From the NCBI RefSeq assembly GCF_009727055.1, contig NC_052350.1, positions 23,623,233-23,687,232 on the forward strand: 64,000 bases of DNA, in the 5' to 3' direction. Below are positions 47,332-59,505 of the stretch, in pieces. Every line of letters begins with the position of its first letter. The first letter of the stretch is position 1. The DNA is from Benincasa hispida. Lineage: Eukaryota > Streptophyta > Magnoliopsida > Cucurbitales > Cucurbitaceae. The translations under genes and the position numbers were made by a program. The notes beneath the pieces are model-generated. The model was not told where the DNA came from and did no database searches. It was given only the letters and a program-made list of their open reading frames with translations.

Positions 47332-47685
47332 AATTTCGTTCTTTTCGTTTTGTTTTGAATTACTGAAAGCCAATTGTAAACGAAAGAGAATAACTATCAA
47401 ATAGATAGAGGAGTTTGTAAAGTGCAAAACATGTATATAGTTTAAGCATTTTTTGTGCAATTTGAATGCATCTACCATTTTGACACCAAAATTGGTGGTC
47501 GAGAATTGAAATGGACTGCTTCGAATCACCCCATGTATTTGTAAAGTGCAAAACATTGAAATGCATCTACCATCTTAGGATTGGATTGTATCGACTTATG
47601 TTTTGAGTCGATTAAATCATAAATTTTCATAAACCAATCAATTTATACTTGATCTTAGCCAAAAGGTTGAGAAAGATATAATAAA
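47332..47685 (+). other. 3' untranslated region and possible poly(A) signal
   Basis: A block with TTTGTAAAGTGCAAAACAT at about 47414 recurs at 47539, and GAATGCATCTACCAT at about 47464 recurs near 47561, so the 3' region has a partial direct duplication. AATAAA occurs at 47680-47685, about 350 bases after the stop. The true transcript end is unknown. Confidence 0.5.
47646..47679 (-). pseudogene. Truncated U2 snRNA 5'-end pseudogene
   Basis: Read on the minus strand, about 34 bases match the first 35 nucleotides of plant U2 snRNA, including CCTTTTGGCTAAGATCAAGT, with about four differences, all transitions. The rest of U2 (branch-point pairing region, Sm site and stem-loops) is absent, and no promoter elements are seen. 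It is a fragment, probably a retrocopied or repeat-borne piece. Confidence 0.8.
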
Positions 47686-47759
47686 TTAGTCAATTTAAAA
47701 ATTTTATTACAACTATCTTTACAAATTATATATTAGAGTAAATGCATGAATGATTCTCA

Positions 47760-47900
47760 TAGAAAATTTTGACTAAGTTTAAATTAATTCATTTATTAAT
47801 TAATGTTGCAACCCCTAAAACTTGATAATTTAATGGAAGGGAGAACATAATAGTTTAAATTAATGCTGGAACCCCTAAAACTTAATAATTTAAAATGTGT
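47760..47900. repeat. 60-bp tandem repeat, two diverged units
   Basis: AACCCCTAAAACTTGATAAT at 47810 and AACCCCTAAAACTTAATAAT at 47870 lie 60 bases apart, with similar AATTAATG sequence before each. Confidence 0.75.
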
Positions 47901-48647
47901 CCTTTTTAGGTTTTAGATAATTAAAATGATTTTTTTAAAGTATAAAATTCCTAATAAACAGGTATTAAAAAAAATTAGGTTCATTTTGAAACACTTGAAT
48001 GATGAATTATCGAAAACTAACTTAAAGTGTTTAAAAATATGTAGTAAGAAATACTTAATGCAAAAATAATGAATGATAAATTTTGGACCAATTGCAAATT
48101 TTCATGTCATTTACTAAATACGAAATTCCAAATAATTGAATTATAGAGTGTCCCAAATTGAAGTTGAAGACATAAATTGGTGAATTTCGATGAGCCACAT
48201 GTTTTCTTCATGATCGTTGGATTGAATAACATTAATTCGGTCCAACTTGATATCATTATTTGTTGAACCAAAAAATAGGCTTAATGTCAAATAACGCCTA
48301 AATTCAATTAGTTGGGCCCAACGACTAGGTCCATGGACCAATCAAGCCCAAGCCAATGAAGCCCCGAACTCTATAAATAGAGTAGTTTTCTTCATTTGTG
48401 GGGGTCAGAAATTTTGAGCTTAGAGGGAATTCTTTACAATTAGAAGACTTCTTGATTCCTGGAGCTGACCACACTTGAAGACTGCAGTCCTTTGGAGATA
48501 CAAATATTCTTCCAAGACTCCAACTTCAAGAACATTCACACACTCTGCTTCCATTCATTCACAAGTTCAATCGATTTTCGAGATGCAAGACATACACACA
48601 CTTCCACTCGGGATTTCAATCCCATTATGTATGAGGCTTCTAGAGAA

Positions 48648-50352
48648 ATGTATTTCGTGGAGTTTTTACATAAATAAAATCGGTGTACTAAAATAGAAAA
48701 TAGCATGCTTTAAAGAAAGGAAAGAACCATTCTCATCTTTGTAGATTCGCAAGCTCCTAGAACGATCCTCTTGATATTCCAACAAACAACTCCTCCCATG
48801 ATCTTGAACACGAACGTCTCCTTGAACAATCTTGAACACGACCATGAGAATAATCTTGTTATTCTCAAGGATTTCAATGAATGGTTGTGGCTTAGGAAAA
48901 AAAGGGTGAGGAAAAAAAAACTTTGGGAGAGTAGAGAGGATCTTTTTTGTGGCTTAGGAAAAAATTTGCACAATGAATGCTTTCTTTCAAAAGGGCCATA
49001 AGGAAGACTTTATATAGAGAAGGGTCAACCACCTTCTCCAAGTCGTTTTTCAATTTTTTCTTGTGCATAATTAATTAATTAGCACATTAATTAAATAACT
49101 ATTTATACATTAAATCCAATTTAACGTATATATATCTAATTATCATAAACATTGTATGTCTATGTGCAACACCTCTCTATTTATTAATTAATTCTTTGTG
49201 AATCTAATTCACTCGAATTAATTGTTTGAATCTCATTCAAATGTTTCTTTCTAACTTAATTTGAATTATAGATCACATCCATAATCAATTACATATTAAT
49301 CATATTAATATACAATTTCGTCAAATTGATTTGAACAATTCAAATCATTCCTCTTTAATATCCTTTAGTGAGTTAACAAGGGGACTTGGTGGACTTGAAG
49401 ATCAAAAGTTCCAACGATATGAGATTAATTGGCTAAACTCATTAACAAGTTAATCAATATTCGTTAATTGTGGGTACACTCCATTAAAGACCCACAACTG
49501 CACTATTCTCACTATAGATATATTTTTGTGTCCACAGATATAGACCAATAATAGCATATTAGTTCTTCACAAGTGTTTGTAACTTCAATTAGGTCAAATC
49601 ACTGTTTTACCCTTGGGTTACCTTTGACTCCTTAAGCACCAGTGTTTCTCCAATTAACAACCTGTTTATGGTCCAACCAATAAACAGAAACCCCTCTCGG
49701 ACCAATGAAAGGGTAGAGCTTTCTGTTCAAGTCCCAAAGACACCACTTAAAGGAACACTCATCTACTTATCCTAAAGATGGGAATGAGTGAATTCCATCT
49801 TGTATTATCAGCTCCCTACTCGATCTTGTCCCCAAAATGGTAGGCTTATTAAGTCGGCGAACTGACCACTCCCACCTCTACAAATAAAAGGGCAATCCCT
49901 CGTGAACATGAGTTCATAATATACTCGGGATTAGGACTAAGTTGCTTAGGTCATCCTAGTGAAATAGAAACTTAACTAGTCAGTGGTGTTACATCTAGTG
50001 GTTACTATTTCTCAATCCGGTCTTATGCAAACTAATTGTATAAGATACCCTCACTCACGTGTCACTTACATGAAAGCGTTGGATAGTTGCGTTTGAATAA
50101 AATACAAAGTGGATCATATCCATAGTGTCACAAGGATAAGGTACCCAACCTTATCCCTATACTATAAATCCTTTAGGCTGTATCTTGAATAATGATTCCT
50201 ATATGTCTCCACATACAGTTCAAGACTCATAAGGCAGCCTTAGATATCAATTTATTGGATTTAGGGTTGTTAAGACAAAATAGAAAACAACACAATAACA
50301 TTTATTGAATTAACATCTATAACTTTTTATTGATGACGATCAATTAATAACA
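48648..50352 (-). mobile_element. Copia-type LTR (minus strand) inserted in the Ty3-like LTR
   Basis: Reads as TGCTGGGTGTTA...AAATACA on the minus strand and aligns with the other LTRs: GTCTCCACATA, AACACTTGTG, ACCTAATTGAAG, AATGAACAAT-like and the TACCATTTTGGGGACAAGAT block. Both ends have TG/CA form. No identical target duplication is visible (AGAAA versus ATGTG). Confidence 0.75.
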
Positions 50353-50369
50353 CCCAGCAATGTGAACAC

Positions 50370-50890
50370 TGATCCTCTAAGAAGATCAACAAGTTCAAAG
50401 GTTGATCATCCAAGAAGATCAACAAGCCCAAAGGCTGATCATCCTAGAAGATCATTAAACCCAAACGCCGATCATCCAAGAAGATCAACAATTCCAAAGG
50501 TCGATCATCCAAAAAGATCATTAAGTCCAACGATCGATCATCCAAGAAGATGATCAAGCCCAAAGGTCGATCATCCAAGAAGATCAACAAGACCAAAGGC
50601 CAATCATCCCAAAAAATCATCAAGCACAAAGGTCGATCATCCAAAAAGATCAACAAGTCTAAAGACTGATCATCCAAAAAGATCATCAAACCCAAAGGCT
50701 GGTCACTTGGAGTGCGTTAAGGTAGGAACTAGATCACAAACGTGCTATTCCTTTGAGGCCTACATCTTTTTCCAAAAGATCATCAAACCCAAAAATTGAT
50801 CATCCAAGAAGATCAATAGACTAAAAGGTTGATCATCCAAAAAGATCAATAGGCCCAAAGGCCGATCATCTAAGAAAATCAACTAAATTA
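50370..50890 (+). repeat. 33-bp tandem repeats of the Ty3-like LTR, copy 3
   Basis: About fifteen units based on GATCATCCAAGAAGATCAAC, interrupted at 50703-50770 by unrelated sequence (CACTTGGAGTGCGTTAAGG). Matching frames on both strands are by-products. Confidence 0.9.
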
Positions 50891-51086
50891 AAAATTAAAG
50901 TTTGTTTTGAAAGCATCAAAGGTGTATTAGAGATTGTACTCGCTATACTGAAATTAATACGAATACAAAAGTTCAAATTCCACGAAACAAGTTTCTCTGG
51001 AAGCTTCGTGTGAACAAATTGGCATGCCCAGTGGAACATCTCTACCTTTCATCTCTCTTTCGTCATCCAAATCAACAAATGAACAA

Positions 51087-51825
51087 ATGGCACCAAAGAA
51101 AGCTGCATCCAAGACAACTGCTACAATCGACTTCTATACAGGACCTGTCACCCAGAGTCACTCAAAGGAGATCCTGCCTGGACAAGAACAAGACTCTGTC
51201 ACAAGGGATAAAATTTGGGAACCGATGATGGAATTTCCTAAAGGTAGGATCATCATAAAAAAAAAATCTATTGTTTGACAATTTGTTCCTACTTCTAATC
51301 GATCAAAGAAAGAATCATAATTTGATATAGTGTCTGTCATGATGGTTGACGTAACGACTGAGTCGACAATGGCAGAGATGAAGAGGAAGATCAATATCTT
51401 AATGAAAATTGTTGAGGAGTGAGACCATGAAATCGCTGCCTTAAGAGATCAAATACTGACTTGAGAAACTGCTGAGATGAGTCAAACTCCAGCAGTCAAA
51501 GTCAATGACAAAGGAAAGGTTGTCCTGCAGGAAAGTCAGCTGCAACAATCTACCTCTGTCGCCTCTCTGTCAATTCAACAATTACAGGATATGATCACAA
51601 ACTCCATAAGAGCTCAGTATGGAGGACTGTCACAAACTTTTTTTTTTATATATATTCCAAATCGTACACCAAGAGGATCAACAATTTGAGAATGTCAGCT
51701 GGGTACCAACCCCCAAAGTTCCAAAAGTTCGATGGAAAAGGGGAATCCAAAACAACATGTTGCTCACTTCATCAAAACTTGTAAAAATACAGGGACCAAA
51801 GGAGACTTGCTAGTCAAGCAGTTTG
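51087..51825 (+). pseudogene. Second copy of the Ty3-like gag, truncated by an LTR
   Basis: Starts MAPKKAASKTTATIDFYTGP and reads similar blocks to the copy at 14844: SVMMVDVTTES, KVNDKGKVV, QLQDMITNSIRAQYGGLSQT and, in another frame, YQPPKF.KFDGKG-, PKQHVAHFIKTCKN and GDLLVKQFV. Stops and frameshifts near 51278, 51420 and 51640 break it. It ends exactly where the minus-strand LTR begins at 51826, so the rest of the element was lost or displaced. Confidence 0.8.
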
Positions 51826-54427
51826 TGTAAGATTCTACAACATGCATGTGGAAGCAATAAGGAAATTAAGCATTTTAACTACATTAATTTTAGGAATCAA
51901 GCATGCATGTTCATATCAAGAAATTAGGGTTTAAGAAATATAACCTTTGTAGATCTCTAAGTTGATGCAATTCCTTGCTTTAATCTGATTACGAACTCGT
52001 CGTGGACCACTGCTAGAGTCTTCCCTGCTATTTTCCTGCCTTAGAACGGATTGTGAGATCCAATCTATGATGAATTTGAAGGGAATTTTGAGGTATTGAG
52101 AGTTTTGGTGTATGAAATTGAAAGAACAAGTTCTTCTTCAAATTGTCAATTTTGCATGAAGATTTTTCTAGCCAAAATTTCGTTTTTTTATAAATAATGT
52201 TATTTTAAAATTTATTGACAAAAATAGAGTTGGTTTGAAAGTATTGATAAAAATAGGGTTGTAAAATCGTGGATGGGGTCCAGGAGTGTCGACTTAGCAG
52301 ATAAACCATGTACCTTGTCCACGATTTAAGGCTAAATTGTGGGCGGAGTCTACGATTTCCTAACCACATGTCAAGTAAAGATTTAAGGCTAAATCATAAA
52401 TGAGATTTGATCATTTTGGAAGGGATATTCATGTTTGACCATTTAAAAGAATAAAAAGAAATAAATGGAAATGACATTAATGTTTGACCATTAAAGATTA
52501 GGAATTTTTTTGTTATAGAATTCGAAAATATTAATTTACATATTCTATCACTAATGACATTATATATACCAATTAAATTTTAAATCTATTTATGAGATTT
52601 TTTTTTAACAATATCTACTTATGCATTTTTTTTTAATAAAATTCATGAATTATGAATTAAAAACAAACATTATATTTGACTCCAATTTAATTTTAGGATT
52701 TTTTAAAAATAATTTTATTTTAATATTTATTGACAAAAATAGAGTTGGTTTGAAAGTATTGACAAAAATAGAATTGGTTTTAATATTTATGGATTTTGAA
52801 AGCAAATCCTTTCATTTTCTTTTTTAAAAAATAAACTGCTACCATTGAGTTTTTTTTTCTCTTTTAAGTGAGAACCTAAATATAATGTTACATTAACAAA
52901 TTTGTTGGATGAAGGAAATTTTAATTTACCGACCTGAACAAAAACTGAATCTTGTGTATATTCTAAAATTTCACCTCAAGATTTTCATTAAAAAAAGAAA
53001 TATGTGTATATATATATATACCTTTCATTAAAATTTCAATATAATGGCGACATGTAATTAATTCAAAATTTTCTCGAATTTTTTTATGTGGTAACTTATT
53101 AATATGGGAAATTGTGAAAACAATGAAAAAAAATAAAAATATGAAAATCGTGGACGGTCTCGAATTTTTTTATATGAAAACTTATTAATATAGGAAATTG
53201 TGAAAACAATTAAAAAAAATAAAAAATGGAAATCATGGTCCCCGTCCACGAGTTTGGTCTTCATTGACTAAGTCATACCCTGAAATGGAGGCCACAACAA
53301 TAATCGTGCACCGGGTACACGATTTTGTTACCCTATTTTTGTCAATACTTTTTTCTTCCACCTTAGTATTGTAATTTCTTTCCTATATACACTATTTTTG
53401 TCATTACTTTAAAAAATTACGTTATTTTTTAACTTAATCCCAAAATTTCTTAAATTTAAAGAAGAAACCATGCAAACCTAATTGCATCTACAAATGACAT
53501 CAAATCACATGCATTAAGTAGGAATTGAGGTGGTTTAATTAGTGGAAAAAGTGAGATTTTCACACTGACCCTAAATTGAATTCAAATTCAATTTTGATAA
53601 TTAATTCAAATAATTAATTTTAAATAAAATTCATTTCCTTTTTAAAATAATTTTAAATAATTAATTAAGCACTTTAATTAATAAAATTAATTTAATAGAA
53701 AATATGGATTTATGTGTACCATGTTTAAATCAAATATTTTTAACTCTCCAATTTTTTTAATTCAACAATTAAACTATATACAATTACGTCAATTATATCT
53801 CATATAATTCAACGCTTATTCCCTTAACCAAATTTGAACATTTCAAATTCTCATCACACTGTTCTAAGGTTTAGTCTGATCTGAGCTAGTAGGCGGACCT
53901 ACAGATTATGAATTCCAACGATTCGAGAGTAACCGGCTAAACCCTTTAACCTAATTAACCAACCTTCCTTAACTATTGGGATACTCCACTAAAGCCCAGT
54001 AGCGGCACTCTCCTCGCTGTAAATATATTTCTATCCATTTGATTGAACCATGATTAGTAATTCGATCCTTCACAGGTTGTTCATAATAACAGTTGGGTCA
54101 ATATTACCGACTTACCCCTGTAATTACATCTTGCTCCTTGAGTCCCACTAATCCTCTAATGAACAATTGGTTTGTGGTCCAACCATCAAACCAAGTCCCT
54201 CTTAAGCCAATGAGAGGGTGGAACCCCTTGTTCAAGACCTAGAGTAAGCACTTAAGAGAATAATCTATCTATTATTCCTAGAATCGGGTAGGAGCAAATT
54301 CCATCTTATAGGACTATGTCCCCAACTATCTATCCAGTTTTACCCTTAAAATGGGAGGCTTATTGGGTCGACGATGTTGAGCTATTCTCATCCATGCAGA
54401 TTAAAGGATAATCCCGAATAAACAGGA
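51826..54427 (-). mobile_element. Minus-strand copia LTR (truncated), containing a foldback element
   Basis: Begins TGTAAGATTCTACAACATGC (an LTR 3' end read on the minus strand). From about 53860 it aligns with the other minus LTRs (CCGGCTAAACCC, CCACTAAAGCCC, GGTTGTTCATAATAA-like, CCCAACTATCTA). It is cut at 54427, before its 5' end, by the plus LTR. Together with the copia coding remnants at 55750-57876 and 59326-59505 it appears to be the 3' part of one minus-strand element. Confidence 0.65.
52190..53430. mobile_element. Foldback element with nested direct repeats
   Basis: The left GTATTGATAAAAATAGGGTT then AAAATCGTGG is mirrored by right CGTGCACCGG..ACGATTTTGTTACCC and CCTATTTTTGTCAATACTTT. 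A segment GACAAAAATAGAGTTGGTTT occurs at 52222 and 52732. Two 86-bp tandem units start at 53073 and 53159 (CTCGAATTTTTTTAT). The ends are approximate, and there is no coding capacity. Confidence 0.6.
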
Positions 54428-55749
54428 TGTTGGGAATGTCCTAAACTCGCAGTTCATAAATATTGTTAACATATTCAATTTATCAACAAAAGTATTATTG
54501 AGTATTTTATTCAATAAATTTATTGTTGATATTGCATTCTTTTATAAAAATCCAATAAACAAATCTATGACTATAATATGAATACTTATCTTGTGTAATG
54601 AGTTCGCATAAGATCAGACCTCGAAATAGTCACTTTTCTTTATAATAACCGTTTACTATTAAAACTGACTTTTTCAAATTGAACGACCTAGGGTAACTCA
54701 ATCTTAATCATGAGCTGACTATGAACTCCTATTTATTCAGGATTATCCTTTGATCTGCATAGGTGAGAGTAGTCTAACAACACTACTTAATAAGTCTCCT
54801 TGGTAGCTCAAAAGGATTTAGTTGAGAATCAGTTTTTGGATTAATTTAAATTTTTTAAATTAATAGAGGGATTTAATTATATATGATGTAATTTAATTGT
54901 TTCAATTATATATGATATAATTGTAATAATGTATTTGATACATTATAGCTTAATGGGAGGAAATAAATATTTGAATGAGATTCAAATATATTTTCTATGA
55001 ATGTGATTCATAGTTGTTAAATTTAATATAAATGTGATTTATATTAAATGCCATAAAATAGAGAAAAGAAACTATAGTTTATATCTATGCGATACAATAT
55101 TAAAGCTATAGGTTATATGTTATATTTGATATAACATATAATTTAATATAAATATAATATGATAAGTTAGTTATCATATTTATTTATATTTTATTATTAT
55201 TATTTGAAAATAAGGAAGGGAGTTTCAACTCTCTTCCCCAATCTTTTCTCTCCACCCACTTTGGGTTATTATTCTTTTATGGAAAAAGGAATAAAAGAAA
55301 ATTTATTTTTCTTCTTCCTTGAACGTTGAACTTGTTGAATGATTGAGAGAGTGTTATAGAAAAGTTCCGTGAGTTTTCCTTGTGTGTGATATCTCTCAAT
55401 CTTCTTTTTCCTTCACCCTAAGACTTATCCCTCCTAACCAAAATAGTCAGAGCCCACCACTCATGGGTTTTCACCCCGAGAATACCAAGGACTCCATTGT
55501 AGTTGTGTCCGGGTTTCTGTTCGAGGTTTCGTTGAAGAAGGTCTTCAAGATGTTCGTGACTGTTCGAGGGATTCATGAAGAAAGATTCTTCAAAGGTGAT
55601 ATTTCTTGAACTTATTTCTTTTAAAAGTATGTTGTAATTTATTTTAAATGCATATCTGTTGTATGTTTACTGTAAACTTAGTATTCGATAATTAATGAAA
55701 TTTGGTTGATTTGCTTTCGCTCAAGGTTCTCCTCACACGAGTTCCTTCA
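54428..55749 (+). mobile_element. Plus-strand copia-type LTR, solo, between minus-strand remnants
   Basis: Starts TGTTGGGAATGTCC, ends CACACGAGTTCCTTCA, and aligns with the other LTRs (CTCCTTGGTAGCTCAA, ATATATGATATAATTG and TTCGAGGTTTCG-like blocks). It is directly followed by minus-strand copia RT, with no polypurine tract or primer site. Flanking bases (CAGGA versus ATATG) do not match. Confidence 0.8.
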
Positions 55750-56660
55750 ATATGTTTCATGTCCTCAACTTCTTGAGGTGTCTTAGGACATTGTTCCTTT
55801 GATAGATGAATTCCATGCCTGAAAGGTAACAAACCCCTCTTGGAATTCTGCATCTTATATCTAGACAACATTTTATCTATATATGATACTTGAGACAGTG
55901 GCTAACGTTTTATTCTTGCCATTCCAAACAATTTGGATTCCAAGAACAAACTGAGTTTCTCCCAGATCTTTCATTTGGAATTGCGTTGCTAGCCACTATG
56001 TAACGTCAGTAAGGTATCCCACATCATTCCCAATGAATAGGATGTTATCAACATACAATACTATGAAAGCTACAATTTTGTTGACAATCTTCTTGTAGAC
56101 ACAAGGTTCGTCAATATTATGTTCAAAACTATAAGATTTGATCACAATGTCAAATCTTATATTTCAGGATCTAGATGCTTGTTTCAACCCATAAATGGAT
56201 CGTTTTAGCTTGCAAACCTTTTGGTCTTGACCCTGTTCAATGAACCCCTTTGGTTGAGCCATATAGATACTATTTTCAAGATTGCCATTCAAAAAGGCTG
56301 TCTTGACATCCATTTGTCAAATTTAATAATCATAAAAGGTAGCTATGGAAAAGAGTATTCTAATCGACCTTAGCATGGCAACAGAAGGAAGGTTTCTTTA
56401 TAGTCCACCCCCTCTCATTGGGTATAACCTTTTGCCACCAGTCGAGCCTCAAAGGTCTGCACCTTATCGGCTTGGTCTCGTTTCCTATTGTAGGTCCATT
56501 CATAACCAATAGGTTTTATCCCATTTGGCTAATCTATAAGTTTCCAGACCGAATTGAAGTACATAAACTCCATTTAGAGGTCCATGGCTTTGATTCACTA
56601 GTTTTAGTCTACATCATTCATTTCCTGTTTAAAGGTTAATGGATCCTTAATGGCATCATC
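55750..56660 (-). pseudogene. copia reverse transcriptase, minus strand
   Basis: On the minus strand reads blocks LSKEQCPKTPQ, KIVNKIVAFIVLYVDNILFI, RSIYGLKQASRS-like and MDVKTAFLNGNLEN. The catalytic YVDD box is YVDN (56044-56055), so the second active-site Asp is changed. Frame breaks occur throughout. Its 3' neighbour (RNase H and polypurine tract) is missing, replaced by the plus-strand LTR ending at 55749. Confidence 0.8.
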
Positions 56661-57630
56661 CAGTATGACGACCTAAGTTTTTGTTAAACTCATGTAATGG
56701 TCAGTTTGTTGAACAACCCTCTCACTACATCGAGGTACTCTCATCTCTTGAGAAAGATGTGACTGACCAGTTCCATCAACAACTCTTATTGAAGGTTCTT
56801 CCTGATCAACAACTCTTGTTGATTTATCTGTAGCATATTTGGAAATTTCATTCAATACTAGCTTACTACGAGGTTGATGATCTCTCATGTGATCTTCCTC
56901 TAAGAATATAGAATTTGTCGATACAAATACTTTGTCATCTTGAGGATGATAAAACAGACCACCTTTCATGTCCTTGGGGAATCCTATGAATAGACACAGT
57001 TTTGAACGACGTTCCAACTTCTTTGGATTTTGCACCAACACTTGTATTGGGAATCCAAAAATCCATAAGTGACATAAACTACCTTTACGCCCTTTCCATA
57101 ATTCATAAGGTGTTTTAAAAGTACTTTTCGAAGGAATCATGTTCAAAATGTATTCTGCAGTCTGTATTGCATATCCCCAAAACGAATTAGGCAACTGAGC
57201 ATAACTCATCATTGAACAAACCATGTCTAACAGGGTGCTATTTCTCCTTTATGATAAACCATTCTGTTAAGATGTATAGGGTGCTATGAGTTGGGACTGG
57301 ATTCCATGTTTTATCAAATAGTTTTGGAATCTCAAGTCCATATACTCTCATCCTCGATCTGATCGAAGTGTTTTAATTGTTTTATCTAATAGGTTCTCAA
57401 CCTTAGCCTTATATTCCTTGAACCTTTCAAGAGTTTCAGACTTATAATGCATTAGGTAAACATAGCCACACCTTGAATAATCATCAATAAAACCGATGAA
57501 ATATTCATACCCTTCTCGTGCTTTATCATTCACCAGACCATAGAGGTCTGAATGCACAAGTTTTAAGGGTTATTTGGCTCTAAAACCTTTTCTTGTAAAA
57601 GATCTTTTGGTAATTTTACCCTCAAGACAG
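56661..57630 (-). pseudogene. copia integrase, minus strand
   Basis: Frame 57557-57348 reads YEYFIGFIDDYSRCGYVYLM and TIKTLRSDRG. A second frame (57224-56673) reads MVCSMMSYAQLPNSFWGYAI, then NPKKLERRSKLCLFIGFPKD and FLEEDHMRDHQP. Between them, the segment with the catalytic DDE glutamate (NGVAERRNRTLL-type) is interrupted by stops. The order and spacing match a copia integrase. Confidence 0.85.
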
Positions 57631-57876
57631 GATTCACATGGAGGTAAAAAGTTGTCTTCTAACTGACTTATTAGGTCCACTATTTACCAATCTCCCAATT
57701 ATATTGAGATTAATATGTGCAAGTCTCAAGTACCAAAGATAAGCATTCGGAGAAACTTTTTGCCTTTTATTTTGAGTCTCAAATGTTTTAAACATCTCAG
57801 TATTCAAAATAGCTTTAGCCTCGGTTGGTTTTAACACGCATAAGTTGTTTTCTAGTTTTGCAGAACAGATATGAAT
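57631..57876 (-). pseudogene. copia integrase zinc-binding region, minus strand
   Basis: Minus frame 57837-57634 reads VLKPTEAKAILNTEMFKTFE and YLWYLRLAHINLNIIGRLV. The second His of the HHCC zinc finger is kept as LAHIN, but the first (HLWHLR in the related copy) is YLWYLR, and the CC half is degraded. The reading continues upstream into ENNLCVLKP, cut by the LTR at 57877. Confidence 0.75.
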
Positions 57877-59325
57877 TGTTGGGATTAGTGTCCTAAATCT
57901 CTTGTAATCTCATAGTTTGTAAACTTTGTATAAACATATTGTTGTTAATAAAATAAGTGTTACTCAATCCAATAAACTAAAATAAGTGTTACTCAATCCA
58001 ATAAACTAAGATCCTAGGTTGTTTCATGTAATTTAAATAAGTAGAGACATATAAGTGGATCTTGTTTAAATAATAAACTTAAACAATGTGTAGTAGATGG
58101 ATAAGACTGGGTACTTTATCCTGGTGACACTATGGATGCGGCTCACTTTGTAGGTGTTACAAGTGTTGTAAAGTACTACAAATGATCTGATCCTGATCAT
58201 TTATGTAGAAACATGTGAGCGGAGGTATCCTAAATAAAGAGTTTGTATAAGACCGAACCACGAAATGATTAGTCTTTTTACATTTCACTAGGATGACCAT
58301 AGGTGGCATGACCTGAGTCTTGAGTATGTTGTGAATTCTTGCTCATGAAAGCGGTTCTTTGATTTGTATGGATGAGATGGCCAGATAACCAACTCAATAA
58401 TCCTACCATTTTGGGGATTCGTTTGACTGGGGAGCTGGAAATGCAGCTACACAAGACAGAATTCACTCATTCCTTGATGTCGAGTAAGTAGATAAATTGC
58501 TTCATTAAGGACTGATGCAGGGGCTTGAACATAGTGGCCACACCCTCTCCTAGCCTGAGAAGGACTTGGTCATAGTTGGACTATGACTTATTGTTCATTA
58601 AAGGAATTAGTGGTACTTAAGGAGTTAGATGTAACTATAGGGGCAAAACGGTAATTTTGGCCCAGTTGTACTTACGAGCAACTTGTGAAGGGTCATCGCA
58701 TTGTTGATTGGTTATATCCAATGGACACATAAATTTATCTGTAGTGCAAAGAGTGAAACTGTCAGTCTTTAGTGGAATGACCAGTAGTTAATAGATGTTG
58801 GGTAATTTAATTAAGGAGTTTAATTAATTACCCAGTACCGTTGGAGATTCAATCTATAGATCCATAAAGTCCCCTCTATAGCTCAATAGAGATTTAACTG
58901 AGAATTAATTTTGGATTAATTTGAAGTGTTCAAATTAATTGAGGGAATCAATTATATGTGATATAATTGATTAAAATAATTATATATATGATATAATTAA
59001 TATAATGTATTTGTTACATTATAATATAAGGTAATATAAGAGGAATTTGAAGAATACAGGAGAATACATCAAGGGAGAATACATTATTTGATTATAATAT
59101 AAGGTATTAATTGATACATCAAACCCTAAGGAGAATATAGAAGGTTCCAGTTTGGTGGTGTCCCAATTAGGTTTCTAGATCGTGATCTTGATCGAGGGAG
59201 TTCTTTAAGAAATTCGTTCTTCAAAGGTATTTTCTTCTTCCTTTTTTTTCTTTAGAAAAGCATGTTGTAAGTTTAAATTAAATGCATAATCCTTCTCTTT
59301 TAATTCTATAATTTTTGTAAGTTAT
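57877..59325 (+). mobile_element. Plus-strand copia-type LTR interrupting the minus-strand copia element
   Basis: Starts TGTTGGGATTAGTGTCC and aligns along its length with 21912-23697 (about 58000-58700 is very similar). A 28-base segment AAATAAGTGTTACTCAATCC is duplicated near 57950 and 57979. The 3' end fades near 59300-59325. The minus-strand copia frame before it (ENNLCVLKP) and after it (VFYVPAIRRNLISISCLLEQ) are consecutive parts of one polyprotein, so the LTR inserted between them. The TGTT start follows AATGAAT. Confidence 0.8.
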
Positions 59326-59505
59326 GTGAAAAACAAAAATTGACCGATCCCTGCATTCCGTTGCGTAAAGCTTCAATGGTTTTTCCTTCATGAATACTTC
59401 TTGAACTAATGAACACGTCATTTGTCTCAAACGATATTTGGTACAATTGTTCTAACAAACAAGAGATGGATATTAAATTCCTTCTTATAGCAGGAACATA
59501 AAAGA
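59326..59505 (-). pseudogene. copia protease-linker fragment, minus strand
   Basis: Minus frame reads VFYVPAIRRNLISISCLLEQ and LYQISFETNDVFI, matching the plus copy at 17670-17760. The N-terminal active site of the protease is absent. The fragment ends at about 59505, where plus-strand integrase begins. Confidence 0.75.

Larger units (their letters stand above)
48067..51016 (+). mobile_element. Third Ty3-like LTR (5' LTR of a truncated element), split by an LTR
   Basis: Starts TAATGAATGATAAATTTTGG and carries the conserved ACCAATTGC start, TATA box (CTATAAATAGAG near 48371), the GAATTC region and the 33-bp array (about 50370-50890). It ends CTTCGTGTGAACA, then TGGCATGCCCAGTGGAAC (51020-51037) as the primer-site candidate. 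A minus-strand LTR occupies 48648-50352. Confidence 0.8.

Noticed and set aside
50362..50695. Repeat-protein genes in the third LTR copy
   Set aside because: Same by-product of the 33-bp array as at 13.6 kb.
55382..55609. 75-codon plus frame near the LTR end
   Set aside because: It lies within the plus LTR (54428-55749), in sequence homologous to non-coding parts of the other LTRs.
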